Shown: positions 46,677-56,588, counted from the first letter of the stretch. The stretch is DNA of 64,000 nucleotides from an uncultured Clostridia bacterium (GCA_946628965.1 CAMOXI010000003.1:1-64000), one strand, 5' to 3'. Made by a program: numbers and translations. The notes: generated by a model not told the origin, from the letters alone.

Positions 46677-46783
46677 AACCGCTTCTCACGCAGGCAGGCA
46701 AGGCTGCCTCCGCTTTTGGGCAGCGCCCGACATCTGGTGAAAAACTTAACGGATTCTGCGCGCGGAAAAGCTCCGCTTTTCCC

Positions 46784-46812
46784 TTGAAAAAATGAGCTGA
46801 ACTCAGTATAAT
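46784..46812 (+). promoter_or_regulatory. Sigma-A-type promoter upstream of MMPL gene
   Basis: TTGAAA-17 nt-TATAAT. Confidence 0.7.
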
Positions 46813-46876
46813 ATTTGGATAGTCCGCCGCGCGGCGGACGCTGAAGCGTTTTTTACCCTGTTATCGAGGGACTGTC

Positions 46877-49351
46877 ATGTCAAAGAACAATCAGAACAAT
46901 TTCATGGCGCGCCTTGCGGCCTTCATTGTCGATAAGCGCAAGCTGTTTTTCCTGCTCTTTCTGGCAATGTGCCTTTTCTGTGCCTTTTCCCAGGCCTGGG
47001 TCCAGGTCAACGAGACGCTGACCGACTACCTGGGGGAGGAGACGGAGACCCGCCGGGGGCTGGAGCTGATGGATCGGGAGTTCACCACCTACGGCACTGC
47101 GCAGATCATGATCCAGAACGTGACCTACGACCAGGCGGAAAAGCTCCTGCCGCAGATCGAGGCGGTGGAGGGCGTCAAGTCCGTCGCCTTTGACGAGACG
47201 GCCGACCACTACACCGCGGCCTCCGCCCTCTTCATCGTCACCTTCGAGGGCACCAACGACGACGAGGTGAGCATCCGGGCGCTGGCGGAGCTGGAGGACA
47301 TGCTCTCCGGCTATGACGTCTACGTCAACAGCCAGGTGGGCAACCCCCTCAAGGCCATCATCAACCAGGAAATGCTGGTGGTGGACCTGATCGCCCTGGT
47401 GATCATCATCCTGGTGCTGCTCTTCACCTCCAAAACCTACGCGGAGATCCCGGTGCTGCTGATCACCTTCGGCGCGGCGGCGCTCTTGAACATGGGCACC
47501 AACTACATGATGGGTGAGATCTCCTTCGTCACCAACGCCATCGCCATCGTGCTGCAGCTGGCCCTGGCCATCGACTACGCCATCATCCTCTGCCACCGCT
47601 ATATGGAGGAGCATGAGGACAAGCCGCCGCGGGAGGCGGCCATCGCCGCCCTGAGCAAGGCCATCCCCGAGATCTCCGCCAGCAGCCTGACCACCGTGTC
47701 CGGTCTCCTGGCCCTGACCTTCATGCAGTTCCGTCTGGGCTTTGACATGGGCACCGTGCTCATCAAGGCCATTCTGCTGAGCCTCTGCTCGGTCTTCCTG
47801 CTGATGCCGGGGCTGCTCGTCACCTTCTCCAAAGCCATCGACCGGAGCCACCACAAGAGCTTCGTGCCCAAGATCTCCTTCCTGGGCCGCTTCGCCTATG
47901 CCACCCGTTTTGTGGTGCCGGTGCTCTTCGCCGCGCTGATCGCGGGGGCCTGGTTCTGCTCCCACCACGCCAACTACGTCTACGACCTCTACTCCGTGCG
48001 CTCCATCCGTCAGAACGAGATGCAGATCGCCCGGGAGCAGATCATCGACACCTTCGGCACCAACAACCAGCTGGCCCTGCTGGTCCCCTCCGGCGACTAT
48101 GACCGGGAGGCGGAGCTGATCACCGAGATCCGGGAGCTGCCCCAGACCGTGAGGGTCGTCGGCCTGGCCGGCATCGAGGCCAACGACGACTATCTGATCA
48201 CCGACACCGTCACGCCCCGCCAGTTCGCGGAGATGACGGACATGGACTACGAGGTGGCGCGGGTCCTGTTCACCGGCTACGCCATGCAGCAGGACGACTA
48301 CGGCCAGGCCGCCACCAACATCGACAACTACAAGATCGCGCTCATCGATCTCTTCACCTACCTCAACGAACAGCGCGACTCCGTGACCATCAAGCTCTCG
48401 GCGGAGACCGAGAAGGATCTGGACGATCTGGAGGAGCAGCTGGACGACGCCCGGCTCCAGCTGGAGAGCGAGAACTGGACCCGCATCGTCGTGGAGGTGG
48501 ATCTGCCCACCGAGGCGGAGGAGAGCTACGAATACCTGAGCATCCTGCACGGCATCGCCGCGCGCTACTACCCGGAGCACTATGTGGTGGGCGACACCAC
48601 CAGCTGCTACGATCTGCGCAGCTCCTTTGAGCACGACAACCTGCTCATCAGCATCCTGACGGTCTTCTTTGTGGTGGCGGTGCTGATCTTTACCTTCCAC
48701 TCCGTGGGCCTGCCGGTGCTGCTGATCGCGATCATTCAGGGCAGTATCTGGTGCAACTTCTCCACCCCCTTCCTGACGGGGACGAACCTGTACTTCTTGA
48801 CCTACCTCATCATCAGCGCCATCCAAATGGGCGCGAACATCGACTACGCCATTGTGATCTCCAGCCGCTACCTGACGCTCAAGAAGGAGCTGCCGCTGAA
48901 GGAGGCCATGGTGGAAACCCTGAACCAGGCCTTCCCCACCATCATCACCTCCGGCCTGATGCTGGCCTCGGCGGGCATGGCCATCGGCTTTCTGACCTCC
49001 AACGAGACCATCTCGGCCATCGGCATCTATCTGGGCACCGGCACGCTGATCTCGATTTTCCTGGTCATGTGCGTGCTGCCGCAGATCCTGCTGCTGGGCG
49101 ACACGCTCATCTCCCGCACCAGCTTCGAGCTGCAGCCCGCCATCAAGCTCAACAGCCGCGCGGGCCTCATGCGGATCGACGGCCGGGTGCGCGGCACCAT
49201 GAACGGTTACTTCGACGCCGAGGTGCACGGCGTGTTCCGCGGCACCATGAGCGCCATTGTGGATATGAACAACATCACGGACCTGGAGACGCCTCAGATC
49301 GAGGAATCCCCGGCTCCGCAAGCTACAGAAGACGGAGTGATACATCTATGA
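46877..49351 (+). CDS. MMPL/RND-family (HAE3-like) transporter
   Basis: 824 aa; two TM-rich halves; GEISFVTNAIAIVLQLALAIDYAIILCHRYMEE and LIISAIQMGANIDYAIVISSRYL. Confidence 0.93.
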   Translation: MSKNNQNNFMARLAAFIVDKRKLFFLLFLAMCLFCAFSQAWVQVNETLTDYLGEETETRRGLELMDREFTTYGTAQIMIQNVTYDQAEKLLPQIEAVEGVKSVAFDETADHYTAASALFIVTFEGTNDDEVSIRALAELEDMLSGYDVYVNSQVGNPLKAIINQEMLVVDLIALVIIILVLLFTSKTYAEIPVLLITFGAAALLNMGTNYMMGEISFVTNAIAIVLQLALAIDYAIILCHRYMEEHEDKPPREAAIAALSKAIPEISASSLTTVSGLLALTFMQFRLGFDMGTVLIKAILLSLCSVFLLMPGLLVTFSKAIDRSHHKSFVPKISFLGRFAYATRFVVPVLFAALIAGAWFCSHHANYVYDLYSVRSIRQNEMQIAREQIIDTFGTNNQLALLVPSGDYDREAELITEIRELPQTVRVVGLAGIEANDDYLITDTVTPRQFAEMTDMDYEVARVLFTGYAMQQDDYGQAATNIDNYKIALIDLFTYLNEQRDSVTIKLSAETEKDLDDLEEQLDDARLQLESENWTRIVVEVDLPTEAEESYEYLSILHGIAARYYPEHYVVGDTTSCYDLRSSFEHDNLLISILTVFFVVAVLIFTFHSVGLPVLLIAIIQGSIWCNFSTPFLTGTNLYFLTYLIISAIQMGANIDYAIVISSRYLTLKKELPLKEAMVETLNQAFPTIITSGLMLASAGMAIGFLTSNETISAIGIYLGTGTLISIFLVMCVLPQILLLGDTLISRTSFELQPAIKLNSRAGLMRIDGRVRGTMNGYFDAEVHGVFRGTMSAIVDMNNITDLETPQIEESPAPQATEDGVIHL

Positions 49352-52137
49352 GAACGAAACGCATCCTTGCCCTGCTGCTGTGCGCGGTGATGCTGGCCGC
49401 CCTGGGGTTGCCCGCCGCCGCGGAAGAGGGCGGCGCCGCCCCCGAGGAAGGCAGCATTGCACGCGAGACGATCCACGTCGCAAGCGTGGAGGATTTCCGC
49501 CGTCTCGCCGGAAACTGCGCGCTGGACAGCTATTCCGCCGGGCTCACGGTGGTGCTGGACAATGACCTGGAGCTGGGCGCCGACACGGTCGCCGTGCCCA
49601 TCTTCAACGGCGTTTTCGAGGGCGGCGGGCACACCATCTCCGCCGTCACGCTGACGGGCGGCTCCAACCTGGGCCTGTTCCGCTACGTGCAGAGCGAGGG
49701 CGTGATCCGGAACCTGAACGTGGAGGGCTCGGTGCAGCCCGACGACGGCAGCGACAAGGTCGGCGGTCTCGTCGGCAGCAGCTACGGCCGGGTGGAAAAC
49801 TGCAGCTTCCGCGGCGTGGTCAACGGCCGCAACTACGTGGGCGGCCTGGTCGGTGAGAGCTACGGCAGCATCACCGGCTGCACGGCCGACGCCGAGGTCA
49901 ACGGCAAGCGCTTCACCGGCGGCGTCGTGGGCTACAGCGAGGGTCTGATCCAGAACTGCGAAAACCGCGGTGCCGTCAACACCAGCGTCACCGAGGAAAT
50001 GCTGAGCCTGGACGATCTGGCGACCGTCACCAGCAACAGCCTGGATCTGCTCAACGCCGAGGACGAGAGCGTGGTCTCCGACTCCGGCGGCATCGCGGGC
50101 TTTTCCAGCGGCGTGCTGATGGGCTGCGTCAACCACGGCACCGTGGGCTACCAGCACTTCGGCTACAATGTGGGCGGCATCGCTGGCCGCCAGTCCGGCC
50201 ATCTGGCCGGCTGCGAGAACTACGGCAGCGTGCTGGGCCGCAAGGACGTGGCCGGCATCGTGGGCCAGATGGAGCCCTATCTGAATCTGATCTCCGAGGA
50301 GAGCCTGTCTGAAGAGATCGTGACCCTGAACGAATACCTGAACGCGGCCTCCGGCGATCTGGCCGTTATGGCGGCGCAGATGGACTCCCTTCAGGAGGAT
50401 GCGGAGGCCGACGGCAGCTCCATGCTGGAGGACGCCGACAACATCTCCAGCGTCGGCGGCGGTACCATCTCCAGCGCCGACGGCGGCGAGAGCGGCGGCA
50501 GCGTCTCTGACGGCGGCGGGAATATCTCCGGCGGCTCCATCTCGGGCGGCACGATTTCCGGCGGCGCCGGCAGCGGCGGCAGCATCTCCGGCGGCTCCGG
50601 CGGCCAGAGCGAGTCCAACTCCATCCGGGACGAATATGCCAGCTTCTCCGAGCGCGTGAGCGAGGCCTACGGCATCCTGAGCGACTCCTCCAACGCCCTG
50701 TCTGTGGATCTGGGCACCGCCAACGACCAGTTCTCCAAAGTGCTCCTGATGATGTCCGATGCGGTGAACGGCGCCGCCAACCATGAGATCTTCGAGGACA
50801 TCTCCGAGGAGATGGGCCTGGAGGACACCGAGGGCCGGGTCTCCGGAAACCGGAACCGGGGCACCGTCGACGGCGACAGCAACGTGGGCGGCATCATCGG
50901 CTCCATGGGCATCGAGTATGAGTTTGACATGGAAGACACCGTGGTGGAGACGCTGGGCGTCAACGGCATCGTCAACAAGACCTATGAGAGCAAGTGCGTC
51001 AGCTCCGAGAACGTCAACTACGGCAGCGTCACCGGCCGCAAGGACCGCATCGGCGGCGTGGTCGGCAGTTCCGAGACCGGCCTTGTCCTCTCCTGCGAGG
51101 GCTACGGCAGCGTCAAAAGCACCGACGGCAGCTACGTCGGCGGCGTGGCCGGCTTCTCCGGCACCACGATCCGCGATTCCTACGTCATGTGCAGCCTCTC
51201 CGGCAGCAAGTACGTGGGCGGCGTCGCAGGCTATGGCAGCAACATTACCGACTGCGTGACCCTGGTGGATCTCTCCTCCTCCAATGTCTGCGCCGGCGCC
51301 ATCGCCGGCTGGGCGGACATGGCCGCAGAGGGCGCCGTGGACCGCAACATTTACGTCCATGACACGCTGGGCGCCATCGACGGCATCAGCTATGCCGACA
51401 AGGCCGCCCCCGTCAGCTACGAAGAGCTGATCGCCCGGGAAGGCATCCCCGAGGAATTCAGCTTTGTGACCGTGAGCTTCATGGCGGACGGCGTGCTGGT
51501 CGAGAACGTGACCGTGCCCTACGGCGGCACGCTGGACGCTTCGAAGGTCCCCGCGGTGCCCGCAAAGCCCGGCTACGCCGGCGACTGGGCGTCCTTCCAG
51601 ACCGAGGGCCTGCGCTTTAACGAAACGGTCGAGGCCGTCTACATCCTCAACCAGAACACCGTGGCCGTGGAGACCACCCGCGAGGATTCGCCCATGTCCG
51701 TCCTGCTCATCGAGGGCGACTTCCAGGAGGAGATCAACGTCTCCCTGACGCCGTACGGCGAAGGCGGTCCCGAGGGCGTGGCGGTTCTGGAGACCTGGGA
51801 GCTGAAGGTCGACGGCTACACCAACCCGGACGGCCAGGGCTACACGGTCCGCTTCCTGACGCCTTCCGTCGAGCGCGGCACCGAGCTTACGCTCTACCGT
51901 CTGGACGGCGGCGAGTGGAAGCGCATGGACGTGGGCCGCAGCGGCAGCTACGTGACCTTCCACGCGGAGGACGACGATGTGATCTTCGCCGTCACCACCC
52001 GTGAAAACACCCGCGTACAGCTGATGCCCTGGGCCGCCATCGCGGGCGGGTCGCTCTTCGTGATCATCCTGATCGCGGTGCTCATCGCGAGTTCAAAGCG
52101 GAAAAAGAAAGCCGCCGCGCAGAGCGACGAAAAGTAA
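49348..52137 (+). CDS. Secreted GLUG-motif protein with C-terminal TM anchor
   Basis: ATG 49348 overlaps the MMPL stop; signal peptide; GGLVGSSYGRVENCSFRG, GGLVGESYGSITGCTADA, GGVVGYSEGLIQNCENRG repeats; Gly/Ser-rich segment ~50450-50620; C-terminal TM. Confidence 0.88.
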   Translation: MRTKRILALLLCAVMLAALGLPAAAEEGGAAPEEGSIARETIHVASVEDFRRLAGNCALDSYSAGLTVVLDNDLELGADTVAVPIFNGVFEGGGHTISAVTLTGGSNLGLFRYVQSEGVIRNLNVEGSVQPDDGSDKVGGLVGSSYGRVENCSFRGVVNGRNYVGGLVGESYGSITGCTADAEVNGKRFTGGVVGYSEGLIQNCENRGAVNTSVTEEMLSLDDLATVTSNSLDLLNAEDESVVSDSGGIAGFSSGVLMGCVNHGTVGYQHFGYNVGGIAGRQSGHLAGCENYGSVLGRKDVAGIVGQMEPYLNLISEESLSEEIVTLNEYLNAASGDLAVMAAQMDSLQEDAEADGSSMLEDADNISSVGGGTISSADGGESGGSVSDGGGNISGGSISGGTISGGAGSGGSISGGSGGQSESNSIRDEYASFSERVSEAYGILSDSSNALSVDLGTANDQFSKVLLMMSDAVNGAANHEIFEDISEEMGLEDTEGRVSGNRNRGTVDGDSNVGGIIGSMGIEYEFDMEDTVVETLGVNGIVNKTYESKCVSSENVNYGSVTGRKDRIGGVVGSSETGLVLSCEGYGSVKSTDGSYVGGVAGFSGTTIRDSYVMCSLSGSKYVGGVAGYGSNITDCVTLVDLSSSNVCAGAIAGWADMAAEGAVDRNIYVHDTLGAIDGISYADKAAPVSYEELIAREGIPEEFSFVTVSFMADGVLVENVTVPYGGTLDASKVPAVPAKPGYAGDWASFQTEGLRFNETVEAVYILNQNTVAVETTREDSPMSVLLIEGDFQEEINVSLTPYGEGGPEGVAVLETWELKVDGYTNPDGQGYTVRFLTPSVERGTELTLYRLDGGEWKRMDVGRSGSYVTFHAEDDDVIFAVTTRENTRVQLMPWAAIAGGSLFVIILIAVLIASSKRKKKAAAQSDEK

Positions 52138-52154
52138 AGCGTTTGATACACACA

Positions 52155-52190
52155 AAAATGAGAACTTCTTCGGAAGTTCTCATTTTTTCA
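52155..52190 (+). terminator. Intrinsic terminator
   Basis: aatgagaactt-cttcgg-aagttctcatttttt. Confidence 0.85.
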
Positions 52191-52267
52191 GCCCTTTTAA
52201 GATATAGATTCCTGCACCGGTGACATCGGTCATTGATTCGGAAAACCCGCACACGCCAAAACAGAAC

Positions 52268-52404
52268 TGTCATCCTGAGGAACATTCTGACGCGCGGGAA
52301 GCGTGCGACATTCCTTACCTCGTCAGTGACGAAGGATCTCATTTTCCGTCAAACAGCAAAATCTTGAGATCCTTCGACTCCGCTGCGCTCCGCTCAGGAT
52401 GACA
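52268..52404. repeat. Palindromic interspersed repeat, second copy of the TGTCATCCTGAG family
   Basis: tgtcatcctgagg...gacgaaggatctca ... tgagatccttcgactccgctgcgctccgctcaggatgaca. Confidence 0.9.
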
Positions 52405-52514
52405 AAGCGGGGTTTGTCCGCTGTCTGCCAGGGCAGGGACACCGTTCCCGGCCCGGTCCCTTCTCTCCCGCCCGTAAAAGTGTGAAAAATCCCTGAAATT
52501 TCCGCAAAAAACTG

Positions 52515-52543
52515 TTGACCTGCCGCCGCCGGTATGGTATAGT
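52515..52543 (+). promoter_or_regulatory. Sigma-A-type promoter for rpmG-secE-nusG
   Basis: TTGACC-17 nt-TATAGT. Confidence 0.75.
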
Positions 52544-52667
52544 ATGCATTACCTGTCGGACGAGAGGTGTTTTTTTCGCGCGCTTTTTTCGCGAAACTGC
52601 GCTTTTTGTTCCATACAGGGAGGCAATGCCCGCCTTTGCGGGTAAATAAAATAGGAGGTGCCGAAAT

Positions 52668-52829
52668 ATGGCTGCAGGCGCAAGAGTTAAAATTACACTC
52701 AGATGCGATGAATGCAAGCAGAGAAACTACAACACGGTCAAGAACAAGAAGAATACCTCAGACCGTTTGGAGCGGAGCAAGTACTGCCCCTTCTGCAGAA
52801 AGCACACCAAGCATGTTGAGACCAAGTAA
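52668..52829 (+). CDS. rpmG: 50S ribosomal protein L33
   Basis: [53 protein letters not shown]; below the ORF-track size cut-off; AGGAGGTG Shine-Dalgarno. Confidence 0.95.
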   Translation: MAAGARVKITLRCDECKQRNYNTVKNKKNTSDRLERSKYCPFCRKHTKHVETK

Positions 52830-52849
52830 GTCTGAAAGGATGCGTGAAA

Positions 52850-53113
52850 ATGGCTGAAGAAAAGAAAAGCAACGCTGCTCCGACCAAGGCCGTCACCGCC
52901 GTGAAGAAGGACGACGCCAAGCCCACTTTCTTTCAGAGAGTCGGCAAGTGGTTCCGCGAAATGAAGAGCGAGCTGAAGAAGGTCGTCTGGCCCACTCGCA
53001 AGGCTCTGACTCAGAATTCGCTGATCTCCCTGGGCGTTATGCTGGTCTCCGCTGTGGTGCTCTGGGGCTTTGATAAGCTGGCCGAGATGCTGGTCCGCGC
53101 ACTGCTGGGTTAA
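52850..53113 (+). CDS. secE: Preprotein translocase subunit SecE
   Basis: WFREMKSELKKVVWPTRKALTQNSLISLGVMLVSAVVLWGFD. Confidence 0.95.
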   Translation: MAEEKKSNAAPTKAVTAVKKDDAKPTFFQRVGKWFREMKSELKKVVWPTRKALTQNSLISLGVMLVSAVVLWGFDKLAEMLVRALLG

Positions 53114-53119
53114 GCAAAC

Positions 53120-53647
53120 ATGGCGGAAGAAGCAAAGTGGTACGTAGTCCATACGTACTCCGGTTATGAAAACGCAGTCGCCGCGGCCGTGATGAAGGCT
53201 GCGGAAAACCGCCGCATGACGGATCTGATCCGTGAGGTCAACATCCCCATGGAGACCGTCACCGAGATCACCGAGTCCGGTGAGCAGAAAACGGTGGAGC
53301 GCAAGGTGTTCCCCGGCTACGTGCTGGTGAAGATGATCCTCACCGACGACAGCTGGCACCTGATCCATAACGTGCGCGGCGCGACGGGCTTCGTCGGCTC
53401 CGACGGCAAGGCCGTCCCCCTGACGGAGCAGGAAATTTTAGATCTGGGCGTGGAACACAGAGAGATCGTCGTCGGCTATGCCGTGGGCGACAGCGTGAAG
53501 GTCAACGACGGCCCGCTGTCCGGCTTTATCGGCGTTGTCGAGGAGCTGGAGCCCGAGAAGGATCGGGTTCGCGTGGTGGTCTCCATGTTCGGCAGAGAGA
53601 CTCCGGTGGATCTGGAGCTCGACCAGGTCGAAGTTATCAAAGATTAA
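53120..53647 (+). CDS. nusG: Transcription termination/antitermination protein NusG
   Basis: AKWYVVHTYSGYENAVAAAV...VFPGYVLVKMILTDDSWHLIHNVRGATGFVGSDGKAVPL...KOW VNDGPLSGFIGVVEEL. Confidence 0.97.
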   Translation: MAEEAKWYVVHTYSGYENAVAAAVMKAAENRRMTDLIREVNIPMETVTEITESGEQKTVERKVFPGYVLVKMILTDDSWHLIHNVRGATGFVGSDGKAVPLTEQEILDLGVEHREIVVGYAVGDSVKVNDGPLSGFIGVVEELEPEKDRVRVVVSMFGRETPVDLELDQVEVIKD

Positions 53648-53668
53648 TTCTAAGAAAGAGGTGCTCTT

Positions 53669-54094
53669 ATGGCACAGAAAGTAGTTGGATACGTAAGATT
53701 CCAGGTTCCTGCCGGCAAGGCTACGCCGGCTCCCCCCGTCGGTCCTGCTCTGGGCCAGTACGGCGTGAATATCGGTCAGTTCACCAAGGACTTCAACGAG
53801 CGCACCAAGGGCGATATGGGTCTGATGATCCCCGTCGTCATCACCGTGTACTCCGACCGCAGCTTCACCTTCATCACCAAGACCCCTCCTGCCGCTCTTC
53901 TGATCAAGAAGGCCTGCGGCATTGATACCGCTTCCGGTGTTCCCCAGCGCGACAAGGTCGCCACGATCAGCAAGGAAGACGTCCGCAAGATCGCCGAGCA
54001 GAAGATGCCCGACCTCAACTGCACCGACATCGAGTCCGCCATCAGCATGATCGCCGGTACCTGCCGCTCCATGGGCGTCGTCGTCGGCGACTGA
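53669..54094 (+). CDS. rplK: 50S ribosomal protein L11
   Basis: [39 protein letters not shown]. Confidence 0.98.
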   Translation: MAQKVVGYVRFQVPAGKATPAPPVGPALGQYGVNIGQFTKDFNERTKGDMGLMIPVVITVYSDRSFTFITKTPPAALLIKKACGIDTASGVPQRDKVATISKEDVRKIAEQKMPDLNCTDIESAISMIAGTCRSMGVVVGD

Positions 54095-54155
54095 CCCGGA
54101 GCTCTCGTGGGAGGATCTATCCATCCATTACACCACATTTTAGGAGGAAACGAAA

Positions 54156-54848
54156 TTGTTTAGAGGTAAAAATTATAAAGAGAGCTCCAAGCTCATTGAT
54201 AAGCAGGCCCTGTACGACCCCCAGGAAGCCCTGCAGCTGGTCATCAACGCCAGCAAGGCCAAGTTCGACGAGACCGTCGAGCTGCATGTGAAGCTCGGTG
54301 TTGACGGCCGTCACGCCGACCAGCAGGTCCGCGGCGCCATCGTGCTGCCCAACGGCACCGGCAAGACCGTCCGCGTCCTCGTCTTCTGCCCGCCCGAGCA
54401 GGTTGAGGAAGCTCTCGCTGCAGGCGCCGACTACGCCGGCGGCATGGAGTACGTCGAGAAGATCCAGAAGGAGAACTGGTTCGAGTTCGATACCGTCATT
54501 GCCAACCCCAAGATGATGGGCACCGTCGGCCGTCTCGGTAAGATCCTGGGACCCAAGGGCCTGATGCCCTCCCCCAAGGCCGGCACCGTGACCCCCAACG
54601 TTCCTCAGGCCGTCAAGGAAGCCAAAGCCGGTAAGGTCGAGTACCGTCTGGACAAGACCAACATCATCCACTGCCCCATCGGCAAGGTCAGCTTCGGCGC
54701 TGAGAAGCTGTACGAGAACTACGTGGCTCTGCTGGGCGCCATCATCAAGGCCAAGCCCGCCGCCGCGAAGGGCCAGTACATCCGCTCCTGCGTCACCGCC
54801 TCCACCATGGGCCCCGGCGTGAAGATCAACGCTCAGAAGCAGCTGTAA
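54156..54848 (+). CDS. rplA: 50S ribosomal protein L1
   Basis: TTG start after [38 protein letters not shown]...[19 protein letters not shown]. Confidence 0.97.
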   Translation: MFRGKNYKESSKLIDKQALYDPQEALQLVINASKAKFDETVELHVKLGVDGRHADQQVRGAIVLPNGTGKTVRVLVFCPPEQVEEALAAGADYAGGMEYVEKIQKENWFEFDTVIANPKMMGTVGRLGKILGPKGLMPSPKAGTVTPNVPQAVKEAKAGKVEYRLDKTNIIHCPIGKVSFGAEKLYENYVALLGAIIKAKPAAAKGQYIRSCVTASTMGPGVKINAQKQL

Positions 54849-54867
54849 TTGATCCGAATACGGATGC

Positions 54868-54904
54868 AAAAACTCCCGTTCCTGTGGAACGGGAGTTTTT
54901 TCGT
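54868..54904 (+). terminator. Intrinsic terminator after rplA
   Basis: aactcccgttcc-tgt-ggaacgggagttttttcg. Confidence 0.9.
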
Positions 54905-55303
54905 GGTTAGCGGCCATCATTGCGCCGCAGCCATGCAGATGTTATACTGTTCTTTAATAAAACGATTCAAAATCGATTTATTGCCTGTGAACCATTTTGC
55001 TCACAGGCAAAGGCGCGGCGCGCCTTTGAAGAAGCCGTGCAATACCACTCTTGGGCAAAGCGCAGGCTTTGCCCTGCACAGCAGATGCTGCGCATAAAAC
55101 GCTTGTTTTCAAGCGATTTATTGAAGATTGGCATTATATAACGCCACCCGCAAGTGAGAAAACCGGCGGGTGCAACTGCCGGTTGCGGATCTTCCAGCCC
55201 GGCTTTCTTTCGTGCGCCCGCCTTTTCCGCTATGCTTGACACATCCCAAACCCGGGCGAGCCATCACGCGAACCGTGTGTCGCCGTCCAAAAGGAAAGGA
55301 AGG

Positions 55304-56305
55304 ATGAGCATGATCCTCGCAGACAAGATCATAGACCTGAGAAAGAAAAACGGCTGGTCCCAGGAGGAGCTGGCAGAACAGCTCGGCGTTAGCCGGCAAG
55401 CTGTCTCCAAATGGGAAGGCGCGCAGTCGGTGCCCGATATGGGGCGTATTGTCCAGATGTCCGAACTCTTTGGCGTCAGCACCGACTATCTGCTGAAGGA
55501 CTCGCTGGATCTGCCTGTCCCCGCAGCAGAGTCCGTCCGCTCCGACACGCCGGAGCGGACCGTCGGCATGGAGGAGGCCAACGCTTTTCTCCTCGCCAAG
55601 GAACAGAATGCAAGCCGCGTAGCCCTGGGAGTGATGCTGTGCATCCTCTCTCCCATTTGTCTGATCCTGCTGTGCGGCGCGCAGGAACTCGGCCTGCTCC
55701 CCCTCACGGAGGCACAGGCGGTCGGCCTCGGTGTGCCGGCGCTGCTGCTGATGGTCGGCGGCGCGGTCGCGCTTTTCGTCACCTCCGGCCTGCGCATCAG
55801 CCGCTTTTCGTATCTGGAGCATGAGAACGTGGATACCCTCTACGGGGTGGACGGCATGACCCGTGAGCGGCGGGAGGCCTACCGGTCCGTTTACGCCCGG
55901 CAGCTCACACTCGGCATTGTTCTGTGCGTGCTCGCGGTCCTGCCGATTTTCCTGAGCCTGCTCTTCTTCGGGGATGCAGAGCACTACGGCCATTTGCTGG
56001 CCGTGGCACTGATGCTCGTGCTGATTGCGATCGGCGTACTGCTGATCGTGAACGCCGGCATCCGCTGGGGCGCCTTTCAGCAGCTGCTGGAAGAAGGTGA
56101 TTACAGCCGGGAGAGCAAGGCACGCGCACGGAACCACGCCCCCTTCTCCGGTATCTACTGGGGCCTCGTGACTGCGGGCTTCCTCGCCTGGGGCTTCCTG
56201 ACAAATCGCTGGGACCGGTGCTGGATCCTCTGGCCCGTGGCCGGCGTCGCCTACGGCGCGATCTACGGCATCATGTGCGCTCTGCAGAGCCGGGACGAAA
56301 GATAA
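55304..56305 (+). CDS. XRE-family HTH regulator with membrane C-terminus
   Basis: MILADKIIDLRKKNGWSQEELAEQLGVSRQAVSKWEGAQSVPDMGRIVQMSELFGVSTDYLLKD then several TM segments. Confidence 0.9.
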   Translation: MSMILADKIIDLRKKNGWSQEELAEQLGVSRQAVSKWEGAQSVPDMGRIVQMSELFGVSTDYLLKDSLDLPVPAAESVRSDTPERTVGMEEANAFLLAKEQNASRVALGVMLCILSPICLILLCGAQELGLLPLTEAQAVGLGVPALLLMVGGAVALFVTSGLRISRFSYLEHENVDTLYGVDGMTRERREAYRSVYARQLTLGIVLCVLAVLPIFLSLLFFGDAEHYGHLLAVALMLVLIAIGVLLIVNAGIRWGAFQQLLEEGDYSRESKARARNHAPFSGIYWGLVTAGFLAWGFLTNRWDRCWILWPVAGVAYGAIYGIMCALQSRDER

Positions 56306-56310
56306 CGCAT

Positions 56311-56390
56311 GAAAAAGGAAGCAGAACTGCGGTTCTGCTTCCTTTTTCATGTTTTCACCGGTTCCGCTTTGACGACCAGCCGGCGCCAGT
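56311..56390. repeat. 80-bp direct repeat, copy 1 (terminator hairpin plus displaced 3' end of a downstream gene)
   Basis: gaaaaaggaagcagaactgcggttctgcttcctttttcatgttttcaccggttccgctttgacgaccagccggcgccagt; 78/80 identical to 58524-58603. Confidence 0.9.
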
Positions 56391-56419
56391 TTTGTCCGAC
56401 TTTGTACCATGTCCTTTTT

Positions 56420-56495
56420 TGTCATCCTGAGCGCAGCGAAGGATCTCAAACGGACAATGAGATTCTTCGTCGGCATCCGCCTCCTCAGAATGACA
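56420..56495. repeat. Palindromic interspersed repeat, third (diverged) copy of the TGTCATCCTGAG family
   Basis: tgtcatcctgagcgcagcgaaggatctcaaacggacaatgagattcttcgtc...ctcagaatgaca. Confidence 0.8.
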
Positions 56496-56498
56496 TCG

Positions 56499-56588
56499 TA
56501 GGGGCGCGTATTACGCGCCCGCGTTTTCGTTCTCTTCACCGTGTCCGCGGGTGACCAATGGTCGCCCCTACGGCCACTGACCACTTTT
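56499..56588. repeat. Palindromic GTAGGGGCG...CGCCCCTAC element plus inverse heptamers
   Basis: gtaggggcgcgtattacgcgcccgcg...ggtgaccaatggtcgcccctac followed by ggccactgaccactt. Confidence 0.75.

Noticed and set aside
46880-49345. 821-aa minus-strand ORF opposite the MMPL gene (and similar mirror ORFs opposite dnaE, the CotH-like gene, GLUG, the flavoprotein, hprK and others)
   Set aside because: Antisense shadow frames with His/Asp/Gly-rich sequence and no family motifs; the opposite strand encodes clear families.
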